64,000 nt of DNA from the NCBI RefSeq assembly GCF_030053595.1, contig NZ_JASGBQ010000003.1, positions 62,001 to 126,000 on the forward strand, given 5' to 3'. The notes below the pieces were generated by a model that was given only the letters and a program-made list of their open reading frames with translations, made no database searches and was not told the DNA's origin. A program made the translations under genes and the position numbers. Shown piece by piece: positions 1 through 8,038 of the stretch. Positions within the stretch are counted from its first letter, which is position 1, and the number at the start of each line of letters is the position of its first letter. The stretch is from Fusibacillus kribbianus (lineage in GTDB: Bacteria; Bacillota; Clostridia; Lachnospirales; Lachnospiraceae).

Positions 1-145
1 GGGATGAGAACACCGGATAGGTATTCTTGATATGGTCTGACAAATCAATTCCGGCCACGATCTCAATCTCTTCATCTGCAGCTGCAAGACCGGTGATCAC
101 CTGACCCATATGACCGTTGCAGCCGTGCATAATCGCTCGTATCAT
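1..145 (-). CDS. dapB: 4-hydroxy-tetrahydrodipicolinate reductase, N-terminal part
   Basis: Only the first 48 codons lie in the window; the gene runs off the left edge. The product reduces 4-hydroxy-tetrahydrodipicolinate with NAD(P)H in the diaminopimelate/lysine pathway. The N-terminus reads MIRAIMHGCNGHMGQ, the GxxGxMG nucleotide-binding loop of DapB, followed by the acidic end of the second strand (IVAGID). The start at 145 is preceded by a GAGGATTTT ribosome site. It lies 33 bp downstream of dapA on the same strand, so dapA-dapB form one lysine-biosynthesis transcript behind the lysine riboswitch. Confidence 0.93.
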   Translation of the reverse strand, partial: MIRAIMHGCNGHMGQVITGLAAADEEIEIVAGIDLSDHIKNTYPVFSS

Positions 146-178
146 AGTAAAATCCTCCGTTAAAAGATGCTGTACCAT

Positions 179-1069
179 TTATGCCAGCGCAATACCATAA
201 TCCGTCATGGCCTTCCTGAGTTTCTCCACATGGTCCGGTTCCATCGGGGACAGAGGTCCGCGAAGGGGACCGCACTCCTTGCCGAGAAGATTCATGGCTG
301 TCTTTACCGGAATGGGATTTACCTCACAGAAGAGGGCATCGATGAGAGGAAGGGCCTCCAGCTGAAGTCTTCTGCTCTCTGCAACATTTCCTTCAAGGAA
401 GCTCATGACCATATCGTGAGTCTTCTCAGGCGCCACATTGGAAAGCACCGAGATCACGCCGATTCCGCCCAGGGAAAGGATGGGAACCACCTGATCGTCA
501 TTGCCGGAATAAATATCGATGCAGCCGTCAGCCAGCTGAGCCAGCTTTGCGACCTGGGAAATATTTCCGCTGGCTTCCTTGATCCCAACAATATTGGGAA
601 CATTTTTCGCCAGATACACAGCCGTCTCAGGAAGAATATTGCAGCCGGTACGGCTGGGTACATTATACAGGATGATGGGAAGCTTCACCGACTCAGCCAC
701 TGCAGTGAAGTGAGCGATCAGACCCTTCTGGGTCGCCTTATTATAATAGGGAGTCACCTGAAGGAGTGCATCCGCTCCCAGCTTCTCCGCCTCCACGGAA
801 AGATAAACTGCCGTCTCCGTACTGTTGGAGCCTGTTCCTGCGATCACAGGGATCCGTCCGTTTACTACCTTCACCGCATGACCGATCACATCCAGATGTT
901 CCTCATGGCTTAAGGTAGAAGCCTCGCCGGTCGTTCCGCAGATGATAATGCTGTCGGTTCCGGCCGCGATCTGCTCTTCCAGAAGCTCTGTCAGCTTATC
1001 ATAGTTTACCGTTCCATCCTCGAAAAACGGAGTGACGATCGCCACGCCAGCGCCTTTAAATACTGCCAT
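179..1069 (-). CDS. dapA: 4-hydroxy-tetrahydrodipicolinate synthase
   Basis: This 296-aa TIM-barrel enzyme condenses pyruvate with aspartate semialdehyde, the first committed step of the diaminopimelate branch. Visible family motifs are GVAIVTPF near the start, the GTTGEASTL substrate loop around residue 45, YNVPSRTG near residue 135 (catalytic Tyr), and GIKEASGN with the Schiff-base Lys near residue 163. The frame is open for another 40 codons upstream, but those would translate riboswitch sequence; ATG 1069 has AAAGGAGG at the right distance. It is the first gene after the lysine riboswitch and terminator, so high lysine should repress it. Length is normal for the family. Confidence 0.97.
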   Translation of the reverse strand: MAVFKGAGVAIVTPFFEDGTVNYDKLTELLEEQIAAGTDSIIICGTTGEASTLSHEEHLDVIGHAVKVVNGRIPVIAGTGSNSTETAVYLSVEAEKLGADALLQVTPYYNKATQKGLIAHFTAVAESVKLPIILYNVPSRTGCNILPETAVYLAKNVPNIVGIKEASGNISQVAKLAQLADGCIDIYSGNDDQVVPILSLGGIGVISVLSNVAPEKTHDMVMSFLEGNVAESRRLQLEALPLIDALFCEVNPIPVKTAMNLLGKECGPLRGPLSPMEPDHVEKLRKAMTDYGIALA

Positions 1070-1100
1070 TTCTTTTCCTCCTTTAAATTCCGTGACAACC

Positions 1101-1129
1101 AAAATAGAGCTGACCGGAAGCCAGCTCTT
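1101..1129 (-). terminator. Intrinsic terminator of the lysine riboswitch expression platform
   Basis: On the minus strand the arms AGAGCTGGC and GTCAGCTCT form a hairpin, followed by ATTTT. It sits between the aptamer and the dapA ribosome site, where the switchable terminator of an L-box is expected. Whether an alternative anti-terminator pairing exists was not computed. Confidence 0.75.
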
Positions 1130-1194
1130 TAAATTCAATGACGGCATTTCAAATATGCATGCCGAAAAATCCTTTAAGTAGCGCTCCATCCGGT

Positions 1195-1350
1195 TGGATG
1201 ACAGTCATATGATTCTTCACCATATGCCCAGGAACTCCTATCCAGGCTATTTGTTCCTTCGGCGTCCTCCCCTTTCCTCCGGCCTCCCCTATGCCTGTAC
1301 ATATCCGCCGGGATACTGATGAAAAACGCAACCTCTACATTGGTTATTCA
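1195..1350 (-). promoter_or_regulatory. Lysine riboswitch (L-box) upstream of dapA
   Basis: The minus strand shows the conserved lysine-aptamer blocks in order: GTAGAGGTTGCG at the 5' side, a later AGTA, GGAAAGGGGAGGACGCCGAAG in the middle (the invariant GCCGAAG), then CTGGGCATA and ATGACTGTCA at the 3' side. This order and the position between a promoter and dapA match class L-box riboswitches. Lysine binding is expected to favour the downstream terminator and shut off dapA-dapB. Aptamer ends are approximate. Confidence 0.92.
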
Positions 1351-1367
1351 GTTCTTTTGCTTTGGAC

Positions 1368-1396
1368 ATCATAGCACTACTTCTTTCCGTTGTCAA
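1368..1396 (-). promoter_or_regulatory. Sigma-A type promoter for dapA-dapB
   Basis: The minus strand reads TTGACA, a 17-nt spacer, then TATGAT, an almost perfect vegetative promoter. Transcription would start about 25 nt upstream of the first conserved riboswitch block, as expected for a leader RNA. Confidence 0.88.
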
Positions 1397-1405
1397 CCGG
1401 AAGTC

Positions 1406-1428
1406 TAAAAAACCCGCTTTCCGGGCTG
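1406..1428 (-). terminator. Terminator after the adenosyltransferase gene
   Basis: On the minus strand AGCCCG, loop GAAAG, CGGGTT, then a run of T. It lies about 20 bp past the stop of the upstream gene and just before the dapA promoter, so it insulates the two units. Confidence 0.75.
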
Positions 1429-1448
1429 AAAAACAGAACGCGCGCGCA

Positions 1449-1943
1449 TCAGACGCCCTTGATATCCACCGTATCGATGCGGGATATCTTATCCACACAT
1501 CCGTTTAACTCCTCCGGAAATACGATCCCCGTCATAATGATATCCACATCCTCGTCCCTGGCCTCCATAAGCTTCTGGATATCGGAGGGCTCGATGATGC
1601 CGTAATCCAACAGACCCAGGATCTCATCCAGGATCAGCACATCGCAGTCACGTGTGGACAGCACCTTCTTGGCAAAATTTACGCCATTGCGCATATTGAC
1701 CGCTTCCTCCTGTTTCTCCTCGTCACTGAGCTCACAGTACGGTCTCTCTGACTTTTCAAATGAGAACACCTTGATCTCCGGCTCCAGCCGTCTTCCTATC
1801 TCAGTTTCCTCATTTTTCCCCTTCAGGAACTGGATCACAACAATATTTTTATTGCTTCCGGCAGCCTTCACCGCCAATCCGAGCGCACAGGCGCTTTTCC
1901 CTCTGCCCTCGCCGCACAATACCTGAACAATTCCTTTTTTCAT
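1449..1943 (-). CDS. Cob(I)alamin/corrinoid adenosyltransferase, CobO/BtuR family
   Basis: This 164-aa P-loop protein should transfer the adenosyl group of ATP to a cobalt(I) corrinoid in cobalamin assembly or salvage. The Walker A-like GEGRGKS is at residues 11-17, FLKGK follows near residue 40, and the VLILDEIL strand (Walker B-like) is near residue 104. This is the usual order in CobA/CobO/BtuR, though the protein is slightly shorter than the roughly 180-200 aa typical of the family. The preceding GGGGGT is a weak ribosome site. It is monocistronic with its own promoter and terminator, and no other cobalamin gene is nearby, so a salvage role is an inference. Confidence 0.85.
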   Translation of the reverse strand: MKKGIVQVLCGEGRGKSACALGLAVKAAGSNKNIVVIQFLKGKNEETEIGRRLEPEIKVFSFEKSERPYCELSDEEKQEEAVNMRNGVNFAKKVLSTRDCDVLILDEILGLLDYGIIEPSDIQKLMEARDEDVDIIMTGIVFPEELNGCVDKISRIDTVDIKGV

Positions 1944-1979
1944 GGCGCACCCCCAGGTTCTACCACTGTATTTCCTGTT

Positions 1980-2008
1980 ATTTTACCACTGTTTCCCAAA
2001 TAATGCAA
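1980..2008 (-). promoter_or_regulatory. Promoter for the adenosyltransferase gene
   Basis: The minus strand reads TTGCAT, a 17-nt spacer, then an extended -10 TGGTAAAAT. It lies between the SSB-like gene and the adenosyltransferase, about 30 nt upstream of its start. Confidence 0.65.
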
Positions 2009-2026
2009 CTTTATTCGTCTCTGTCT

Positions 2027-2653
2027 CTATTCGATCCATTCCAGCTTGCTGACAGAGACCTCATAAGCCACCCGTTTTTCACTTTCCGTCTCACTCAGCC
2101 TTTTGACATATTCCCGGCTCTGCACCCGGCCCCAGACGCAGATCCTGCTTCCCACCTCAAAACCGGAGGCATATCTTGCATTTCTTCCCCAGGCTATGCA
2201 GGGAATGTAGTCGGATTTTCCGTAGGGACGGTTTACCGCCACCAGAAGATCGGCAATTTCCCGTCCAAGGGGAGTTTTTCTGTAGATCGGGGTCTTACAT
2301 ATGTAACCGTCCAGAAAGATCTGATTGGTCTTCGTATAATCACCGAATTCCTCCAGAAAAGCGATCTCCCGGACAAAAACAGACAGCACCAGCCGGTTTT
2401 TTGTTCCTTCATGTCGGTTATAGGAACGGAACTGTCCCGACGCCTCCACCAGCATCCCCGTGTAATCTCCGGTGACATCAATGAGCCGTTCGGAAATGAG
2501 CAGAGGGATCACGTCCGTCTGTTCGCTGAGCCGGTTGATCGACACTTCGGTCAGATAAAACCCCTCCCCGAACACCTCGTGACTGAAGGTGAACCCCGTT
2601 GTAATCTCTCCGATCACAGTGACTTTGTTGTTTTCCATTATTTTCTCTGACAT
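2027..2653 (-). CDS. Single-stranded DNA-binding protein-like, tandem OB folds
   Basis: The 208-aa protein seems to hold two OB-fold units. The second half (from about residue 112) has the SSB signature: LDGYICKTPIYRKTPLG, LLVAVNRPYGKSDYIPC, IAWGR, and a closing WGRVQSREY strand. The first half (residues 10-100) has the alternating beta pattern of an OB fold but a less clear signature. It lacks the acidic glycine-rich tail with terminal DDDIPF of a true housekeeping SSB, so it is more likely an accessory SSB or a PriB-like paralogue. An AGGAG site 8 nt before ATG 2653 supports the start; Met 6 is an alternative. It is transcribed alone. Confidence 0.75.
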   Translation of the reverse strand: MSEKIMENNKVTVIGEITTGFTFSHEVFGEGFYLTEVSINRLSEQTDVIPLLISERLIDVTGDYTGMLVEASGQFRSYNRHEGTKNRLVLSVFVREIAFLEEFGDYTKTNQIFLDGYICKTPIYRKTPLGREIADLLVAVNRPYGKSDYIPCIAWGRNARYASGFEVGSRICVWGRVQSREYVKRLSETESEKRVAYEVSVSKLEWIE

Positions 2654-2763
2654 TCGTATTTCTCCTTTCCATATGCTTCGTCCTTCTGACTGCCATTTCA
2701 GGCTAATATTATGTGTATTCGCCCCCTGCAGGTTTTATACATAAAATTTTAAATTTTTCTTCA

Positions 2764-2792
2764 TTTACATTTGATACGGTCTATACTACAAT
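2764..2792 (+). promoter_or_regulatory. Promoter for the glycosyltransferase-YfhO-argH unit
   Basis: TTTACA, a 17-nt spacer, TACAAT, with the first gene beginning 37 nt downstream. It matches a vegetative promoter in 5 of 6 and 5 of 6 positions. Confidence 0.72.
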
Positions 2793-2828
2793 AGGAAAAG
2801 AAATCTGATTGCATGATAAGGAGAACCC

Positions 2829-3821
2829 ATGAGTTCTGTTGATATTATTGTTCCCTGTTACAATGAGGAGGCCGTACTGGAAACCTTTTACCGTGTGACG
2901 GAAGAAACCCTCTCCTCCATGACCGGGTATCAGTTCACCTATATTTTCGTGGATGACGGAAGCCGCGATTCCACCCTTGCAAAAATGAAAGCACTGGCAA
3001 AAAGCCACAGCAATGTGCGCTATCTGTCCTTTTCCCGCAATTTCGGAAAAGAAGCTGCCATGTATGCCGGGCTTAAGCATTCCTCCGGCGATCTTGTCAT
3101 CGTGATGGATGCGGACCTGCAGCATCCCCCCGCCATGATCCCCGAAATGATGAAGGGCATTGAGGAGGGCTACGACTGTGCCGCCGCCAGACGGACCACC
3201 CGTGCCGGAGAATCCCGCATTCGCAGCGCCTTCTCCAATCTTTTTTACCGTGTCAGCAACAAAATGTCCGATGTGAAAATGCCGCAGGATGCGGTGGATT
3301 TCCGCATCATGACAAGGCAGATGGTCAATTCCATCCTGGAGCTTTCCGAAGTGGAACGGTTCTCCAAGGGAATTTTTGCCTGGGTCGGCTTTGATACCAA
3401 ATGGTACCCTTATGAAAATGTGGAGCGGACTCTCGGTACCACCAAATGGAGCTTCCGCGGCCTCTTGAAATATGCCATCGACGGGATCACCTCCTTTTCC
3501 ATTTCCCCGCTCCGCCTCGTATCCGGTATGGGATTTCTGATCTCCATTGTCGCCTTTATTTATATTATCGCGACTCTTATTCAGACCCTGATCTTCGGTA
3601 TCGATGTACCCGGCTATGTGACGACTCTGTGTGCCGTCCTCTTTCTCGGCGGTATCATTGAGCTGTCCATCGGTATACTTGGCGAATATATTGCCCATAT
3701 TTATATGGAGGCAAAGGACCGCCCCATTTATATCATCAAATCAACCAATCTGTCTGACCGGGACGGCAAACACGAGTCTGAGCCTCACGCCAAGACAGAT
3801 CCCTCAGACAATGCTTCATAA
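2829..3821 (+). CDS. Polyprenyl-phosphate glycosyltransferase, GT2, CsbB/GtrB type
   Basis: This 330-aa membrane enzyme should move a sugar from a nucleotide donor to undecaprenyl phosphate on the cytoplasmic face. The GT2 domain shows IIVPCYNEE at residues 6-14, VDDGSRD near 41, the DADLQHPP metal site near 96 and a C-terminal catalytic FSKGIFAW segment. Two membrane helices (about residues 232-256 and 266-291) follow, as in DPMS/GtrB/CsbB proteins. GGAG lies 7 nt before the ATG. The next gene encodes a YfhO-type protein. In Bacillus subtilis CsbB and YfhO work together to decorate lipoteichoic acid with GlcNAc, so a similar flip-and-transfer pair is likely here. The sugar and the final acceptor cannot be read from the sequence. 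Confidence 0.9.
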   Translation: MSSVDIIVPCYNEEAVLETFYRVTEETLSSMTGYQFTYIFVDDGSRDSTLAKMKALAKSHSNVRYLSFSRNFGKEAAMYAGLKHSSGDLVIVMDADLQHPPAMIPEMMKGIEEGYDCAAARRTTRAGESRIRSAFSNLFYRVSNKMSDVKMPQDAVDFRIMTRQMVNSILELSEVERFSKGIFAWVGFDTKWYPYENVERTLGTTKWSFRGLLKYAIDGITSFSISPLRLVSGMGFLISIVAFIYIIATLIQTLIFGIDVPGYVTTLCAVLFLGGIIELSIGILGEYIAHIYMEAKDRPIYIIKSTNLSDRDGKHESEPHAKTDPSDNAS

Positions 3822-3853
3822 ACCAGGAAAACCAGAAAGGCAGTAACTTTATT

Positions 3854-6484
3854 ATGGCAAGACTGAAAAACCGTCAGAAAACCACAATGCTGGAGAAAGC
3901 CCCCTTTCTCCTTTCCTTTTTTATACCGGTTCTGATCATGATCGGAATCTTTATCCAGCGGCAGATCTATCCCTTCGGGGACAGCAGCTTTCTCCGCACA
4001 GACATGTACCACCAGTACGCCCCTTTTATGAATGAATTCATGGAAAAGCTGAAGACCGGCGGAAGCCTCAGCTATTCCTGGAACATCGGCATGGGCTCCA
4101 ATTTTGTCGCCCTCTATGCCTATTACCTGGCAAGCCCCTTCAACTGGCTGCTCATCATCGTCCCCCAAAGTCTGCTCATTGAATTCATGTCCTATCTGAT
4201 CGTACTGAAAATCGGTCTTTCCGGACTTTCCTTCTGCTGGTATCTGAGCAGGCATTTTAAAACGAGAGATCTGGGCATTTCCTTCTTTGCCATTTTCTAT
4301 GCTCTTTCCGCCTACATGGCGGCCTACAGCTGGAATATCATGTGGCTGGACTGCCTGATCCTGGCACCCCTTGTGATGCTGGGGCTGGAGCGGCTTGTCA
4401 AGGAGGATAAATGCCTCCTCTACTGCCTGACTCTGGGGCTTTCCATTTTAAGCAATTATTATATCTCCATCATGATGTGCATTTTCATGGTGCTGTATTT
4501 CATCGCACTGCTCATCATGGAGCCGAATCATCGGGGTATCTTCAAAAAATGTCTGAATTTCGGAATTTACTCCCTGCTGGCCGGAGGCCTGGCTGCCTGC
4601 CTGCTGATTCCGGTGCTCTTTGCCCTGCGGCTGACCGCTTCCGGAGACATAAACATCCCGAAGACCTTAAGCTCCTATTTTTCCTGTTTTGAAATGCTGG
4701 CCCGCCACTTTGTCAATGTGGAAACGGAAACGGGACTGGATCACTGGCCCAACATTTACTGCGGTGTCGGTGTGCTCCTGCTCCTTCCTATATATATGAC
4801 AAACAAACGCATTCCCAACCGGGAAAAGATCGTGAAGGGTGTCCTGTTGTTTGTGATGCTCATCGGCTTCTCCCTGAACATCCCGAATTTTGTATGGCAT
4901 GGCTTCCATTTTCCCAACAGCCTTCCGGCCCGTCAGTCCTTCCTTTACATTATTGTGCTTCTTACCATGTGCTATGAGGCCTACCGGAATCTGAGATCCA
5001 GCACCGGCTCACAGCTCTCCGGAAGCTTCTGGGGTGTGGTGATCTTCATTTTCCTGTGTGAAGCCATTATCACAGTGGAAACCTTTTCCTTCAAGATTTA
5101 CTATGTGACCCTGCTTTTTGTGGGAATCTATGCCCTGCTCCTTTCTGCTTATAAAAAGGGTAAGATGTATGCTCCCACCCTGGCGATCCTGGCCTTTACC
5201 GTCATCGCCGTGGAAGCTAGCATGAACACTGCTGTCACCAGCGTTTCCACCGTGAACAGAACCTCCTATCTGGAGAATCAGGATTCCTACCATGCACTCG
5301 CCGAAGCCATAGAAAAAGAAGATTCCAGCCTGTTCCGTATCGAAAAGGACACCAGAAAGACTAAAAATGATGCGGCCCTTGCCGGTTATCGCTCTGCCTC
5401 TCTGTTCTCCTCCACCGCCAATTCCCATCTGAGCGATCTGTACAAGGCTCTTGGCCTGGAAGGAAACACCAATGCGTACAGCTTTACCGGTGCAACGCCT
5501 CTTACATCGTCTCTTCTGGGCGTAAAATATACCCTGTCCGTCAACGAGTTGGACAGCGAACTCTATACTCTCAAAAATACAGACGGCAATGCAAAGCTTT
5601 ATGAAAACCGGTTCTCTCTCCCTATAGGCTTCATGGTTCCCTCCGATATGGCGGAGCAGTGGAACTATAAGGGCGCCAATCCGGCTCTCAGCCAGAATTC
5701 CTTTGTATATGAGGCGGCCGGCTGCGGAGACATCCTGATTCGAAGCCAGGAGGGCACCTCATCCGCCGGAAAATACTCCTTTACCGTCCCGGAGACCGGC
5801 TTCTATTACGTGGATGTGACAAACAGCTCCATCAAGGATGTGACTTTTTCCAACGGCGGCTCCACCAAAAGCTTTTCCAACGTAAATCGTGGATATCTTC
5901 TCGACCTTGGAAAGCTGGAGGCCGGAGATACGGTCACTCTGACCACGGAACAGGAGGAGCAGAATTTCACGGCTGACTTCTACCGCCTCAGTCTGACTGA
6001 ACTTCAGAACTGTATTGATACTCTGAACTCTCAGCCGCTCATCATCGACCATTACACCGATACTACCGTGACCGGACGGGTAAACGCGTCCTCCGACGGT
6101 CTCCTTTACACCTCCATCCCTTATGAGGAAGGGTGGACCGTGAAGGTGGACGGCGTGGAAACAGAGCCTGTCATTTTTGCGGATACGATGATCTCCATTT
6201 CCTTAACTGCAGGTGCCCACTCTGTGGAATTTTCCTATGAGCCGGACGGCCTGAAGCTGGGACTTATGATCTCCCTCGCCTCAGTCCTTCTGCTGATTCT
6301 TCTCAGTACGGCGACTTACGCCTTCCGAAAGAGGCAGAAGGCATTGGCAGAAAGAGACAGCTCGGATGAACAGCCAAAGGTGGAAACAAAACAGTCAAAG
6401 GCAGAAGAAAAACAGCCTGAAGAGAAACAGCAAAAACAGGAAACGGAGCAGACTGCCGCTCCACAGATGACAACAGAATCATAA
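3854..6484 (+). CDS. yfhO: YfhO family membrane glycosyltransferase
   Basis: This 876-aa protein has a first membrane helix at about residues 15-35, then FGDSSFLRTDMYHQYAPF, where the Asp resembles the catalytic Asp of GT-C enzymes. A block of a dozen or so helices runs to about residue 450. A large extracellular beta-rich part follows (residues 460-790), with a typical YfhO ending of a last helix near 800-825 and a Lys/Gln/Glu-rich cytoplasmic tail. YfhO proteins are thought to transfer sugars from undecaprenyl phosphate onto wall polymers. It starts 32 bp after the GT2 gene and is cotranscribed with it. The charged, repetitive C-terminal tail (about 45 residues) is low-complexity and probably not catalytic. 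Confidence 0.88.
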   Translation: MARLKNRQKTTMLEKAPFLLSFFIPVLIMIGIFIQRQIYPFGDSSFLRTDMYHQYAPFMNEFMEKLKTGGSLSYSWNIGMGSNFVALYAYYLASPFNWLLIIVPQSLLIEFMSYLIVLKIGLSGLSFCWYLSRHFKTRDLGISFFAIFYALSAYMAAYSWNIMWLDCLILAPLVMLGLERLVKEDKCLLYCLTLGLSILSNYYISIMMCIFMVLYFIALLIMEPNHRGIFKKCLNFGIYSLLAGGLAACLLIPVLFALRLTASGDINIPKTLSSYFSCFEMLARHFVNVETETGLDHWPNIYCGVGVLLLLPIYMTNKRIPNREKIVKGVLLFVMLIGFSLNIPNFVWHGFHFPNSLPARQSFLYIIVLLTMCYEAYRNLRSSTGSQLSGSFWGVVIFIFLCEAIITVETFSFKIYYVTLLFVGIYALLLSAYKKGKMYAPTLAILAFTVIAVEASMNTAVTSVSTVNRTSYLENQDSYHALAEAIEKEDSSLFRIEKDTRKTKNDAALAGYRSASLFSSTANSHLSDLYKALGLEGNTNAYSFTGATPLTSSLLGVKYTLSVNELDSELYTLKNTDGNAKLYENRFSLPIGFMVPSDMAEQWNYKGANPALSQNSFVYEAAGCGDILIRSQEGTSSAGKYSFTVPETGFYYVDVTNSSIKDVTFSNGGSTKSFSNVNRGYLLDLGKLEAGDTVTLTTEQEEQNFTADFYRLSLTELQNCIDTLNSQPLIIDHYTDTTVTGRVNASSDGLLYTSIPYEEGWTVKVDGVETEPVIFADTMISISLTAGAHSVEFSYEPDGLKLGLMISLASVLLLILLSTATYAFRKRQKALAERDSSDEQPKVETKQSKAEEKQPEEKQQKQETEQTAAPQMTTES

Positions 6485-6531
6485 CAGATATGCTTTGATA
6501 AAGAACAAAAGCAGGAAAGCGAGGAACAATT

Positions 6532-7905
6532 ATGAAATTATGGGGAGGCCGCTTCACCAAAGAGGAAAATGCACTGGTCAATCACTTCAACGCTTCTATT
6601 TCCTTTGATCAGCGGTTTTACAGACAGGATATCCGCGGAAGCATCGCCCACGTGACCATGCTGGCAAAGCAGGGGATCCTGACCGATACAGAAAAGGAGC
6701 AGATCGTAGAGGGTCTGAACGGAATCCTTTCCGATGTGGAAACCGGTGCCCTGGAAATCGATCCTTCTGCGGAGGATATCCACAGCTTTGTGGAAGCCAC
6801 CCTCATCGAACGGATCGGGGATGTGGGAAAAAAGCTCCATACAGGAAGAAGCCGGAATGACCAGGTGGCGCTGGATATGAAGCTTTATACAAGAGATGAG
6901 ATCGGAGAGCTGGATGCTCTCGTCAGGGAGCTTTTGGAAACCATTTTGAAAATCATGGAGGAAAATCTTGAAACCTACATGCCCGGCTTTACCCATCTTC
7001 AAAAGGCTCAGCCGGTGACTGTCGCCCACCATTTCGGCGCTTACTTTGAAATGTTTCTCCGCGACAGGAGCCGTCTTTCCGATATCCGCAGGCGAATGAA
7101 TACCTGCCCTCTTGGAGCGGGAGCCCTGGCCGGAACCACTTACCCTCTGGACAGAGAATACACGGCTTCTCTTCTCGGGTTTGATCACGCAACCAGAAAC
7201 AGCATGGATTCCGTTTCTGACCGTGATTACCTCATCGAACTGTGCAGTGCCATGGCTACGATCATGATGCATCTGAGCCGTTTTTCCGAGGAGATCATCC
7301 TGTGGAATTCCAATGAATACCAGTTTGTGGAGCTGGACGATGCCTACAGCACAGGAAGCAGTATTATGCCGCAGAAAAAGAATCCGGATATCGCGGAGCT
7401 TGTAAGGGGAAAGACCGGCCGTGTCTACGGCGCTCTCACCTCCATTCTGACCACCATGAAGGGAATTCCTCTTGCCTACAATAAGGACATGCAGGAGGAC
7501 AAGGAGATGGTTTTCGATGCCATCGATACCACCAAGGGCTGCCTTGCCCTTTTCACCGGCATGATCGCAACGATGCGATTCAATAAGGAAACCATGAAAA
7601 AGAGTGCCATGAACGGCTTCACCAATGCGACCGATGCTGCCGATTACCTGGTAAATCACGGAATTCCCTTCCGCGATGCCCATGGAATCGTCGGACGACT
7701 TGTTCTTTACTGTCTTGATAAGGGGATTTCTCTGGATGAAATGAAACTGGAAGAATACAAGGCCATCAGCCCCGTATTTGAAGAGGATATTTATGAGGCC
7801 ATAAGTCTCAAAACCTGTGTGGAAAAGCGCACGACTCTGGGTGCCCCCGGTCCCTCTGTCATGAAGAGGGTGACTGAGGAATACAAAAAGCTGCTGGAAC
7901 AGTGA
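6532..7905 (+). CDS. argH: Argininosuccinate lyase
   Basis: This 457-aa enzyme splits argininosuccinate to arginine and fumarate, the last step of arginine synthesis. It starts MKLWGGRFT, has the substrate motif HTGRSRNDQ near residue 103, TFLQ-type [11 protein letters not shown] near 157, and the superfamily signature [12 protein letters not shown] near 278 with the catalytic Ser. Length is normal. It lies 47 bp after the YfhO gene with a GAGG site and ends before a strong terminator, so it probably shares the upstream promoter. No argG is in the window. The pairing with wall glycosylation genes looks like chance linkage. Confidence 0.97.
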   Translation: MKLWGGRFTKEENALVNHFNASISFDQRFYRQDIRGSIAHVTMLAKQGILTDTEKEQIVEGLNGILSDVETGALEIDPSAEDIHSFVEATLIERIGDVGKKLHTGRSRNDQVALDMKLYTRDEIGELDALVRELLETILKIMEENLETYMPGFTHLQKAQPVTVAHHFGAYFEMFLRDRSRLSDIRRRMNTCPLGAGALAGTTYPLDREYTASLLGFDHATRNSMDSVSDRDYLIELCSAMATIMMHLSRFSEEIILWNSNEYQFVELDDAYSTGSSIMPQKKNPDIAELVRGKTGRVYGALTSILTTMKGIPLAYNKDMQEDKEMVFDAIDTTKGCLALFTGMIATMRFNKETMKKSAMNGFTNATDAADYLVNHGIPFRDAHGIVGRLVLYCLDKGISLDEMKLEEYKAISPVFEEDIYEAISLKTCVEKRTTLGAPGPSVMKRVTEEYKKLLEQ

Positions 7906-7940
7906 TTCTACTGCTTTCCCGAAACCATGATTTTATTGCC

Positions 7941-7975
7941 GGCTTTCCCTCCGGAAACGGAAGGAAAGCCTTTTT
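7941..7975 (+). terminator. Strong intrinsic terminator after argH
   Basis: GGCTTTCC and GGAAAGCC form the outer stem, TCCG-GAAA-CGGA the inner stem with a stable GAAA tetraloop, followed by TTTTTA. It lies 35 bp after the argH stop. Confidence 0.92.
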
Positions 7976-8038
7976 ATCATACATTTCATGGCAGTGTTTC
8001 TGAAACACCATGGCATACGCTGCCTCTGCACACTGATC

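Noticed and set aside
1149-1498. Short frames upstream of dapA as extra genes or a longer dapA
   Set aside because: The region is a promoter, lysine riboswitch and terminator; the frames translate structured RNA.
2781-3698. Open frame of 305 codons opposite the first GT2 gene
   Set aside because: The plus-strand gene has clear GT2 motifs, promoter and ribosome site; the reverse frame is rich in His and Gly with no recognisable domain.
6538-7683. Open frame of 381 codons opposite argH
   Set aside because: argH on the other strand is certain; the antisense reading lacks a start signal and any motif.
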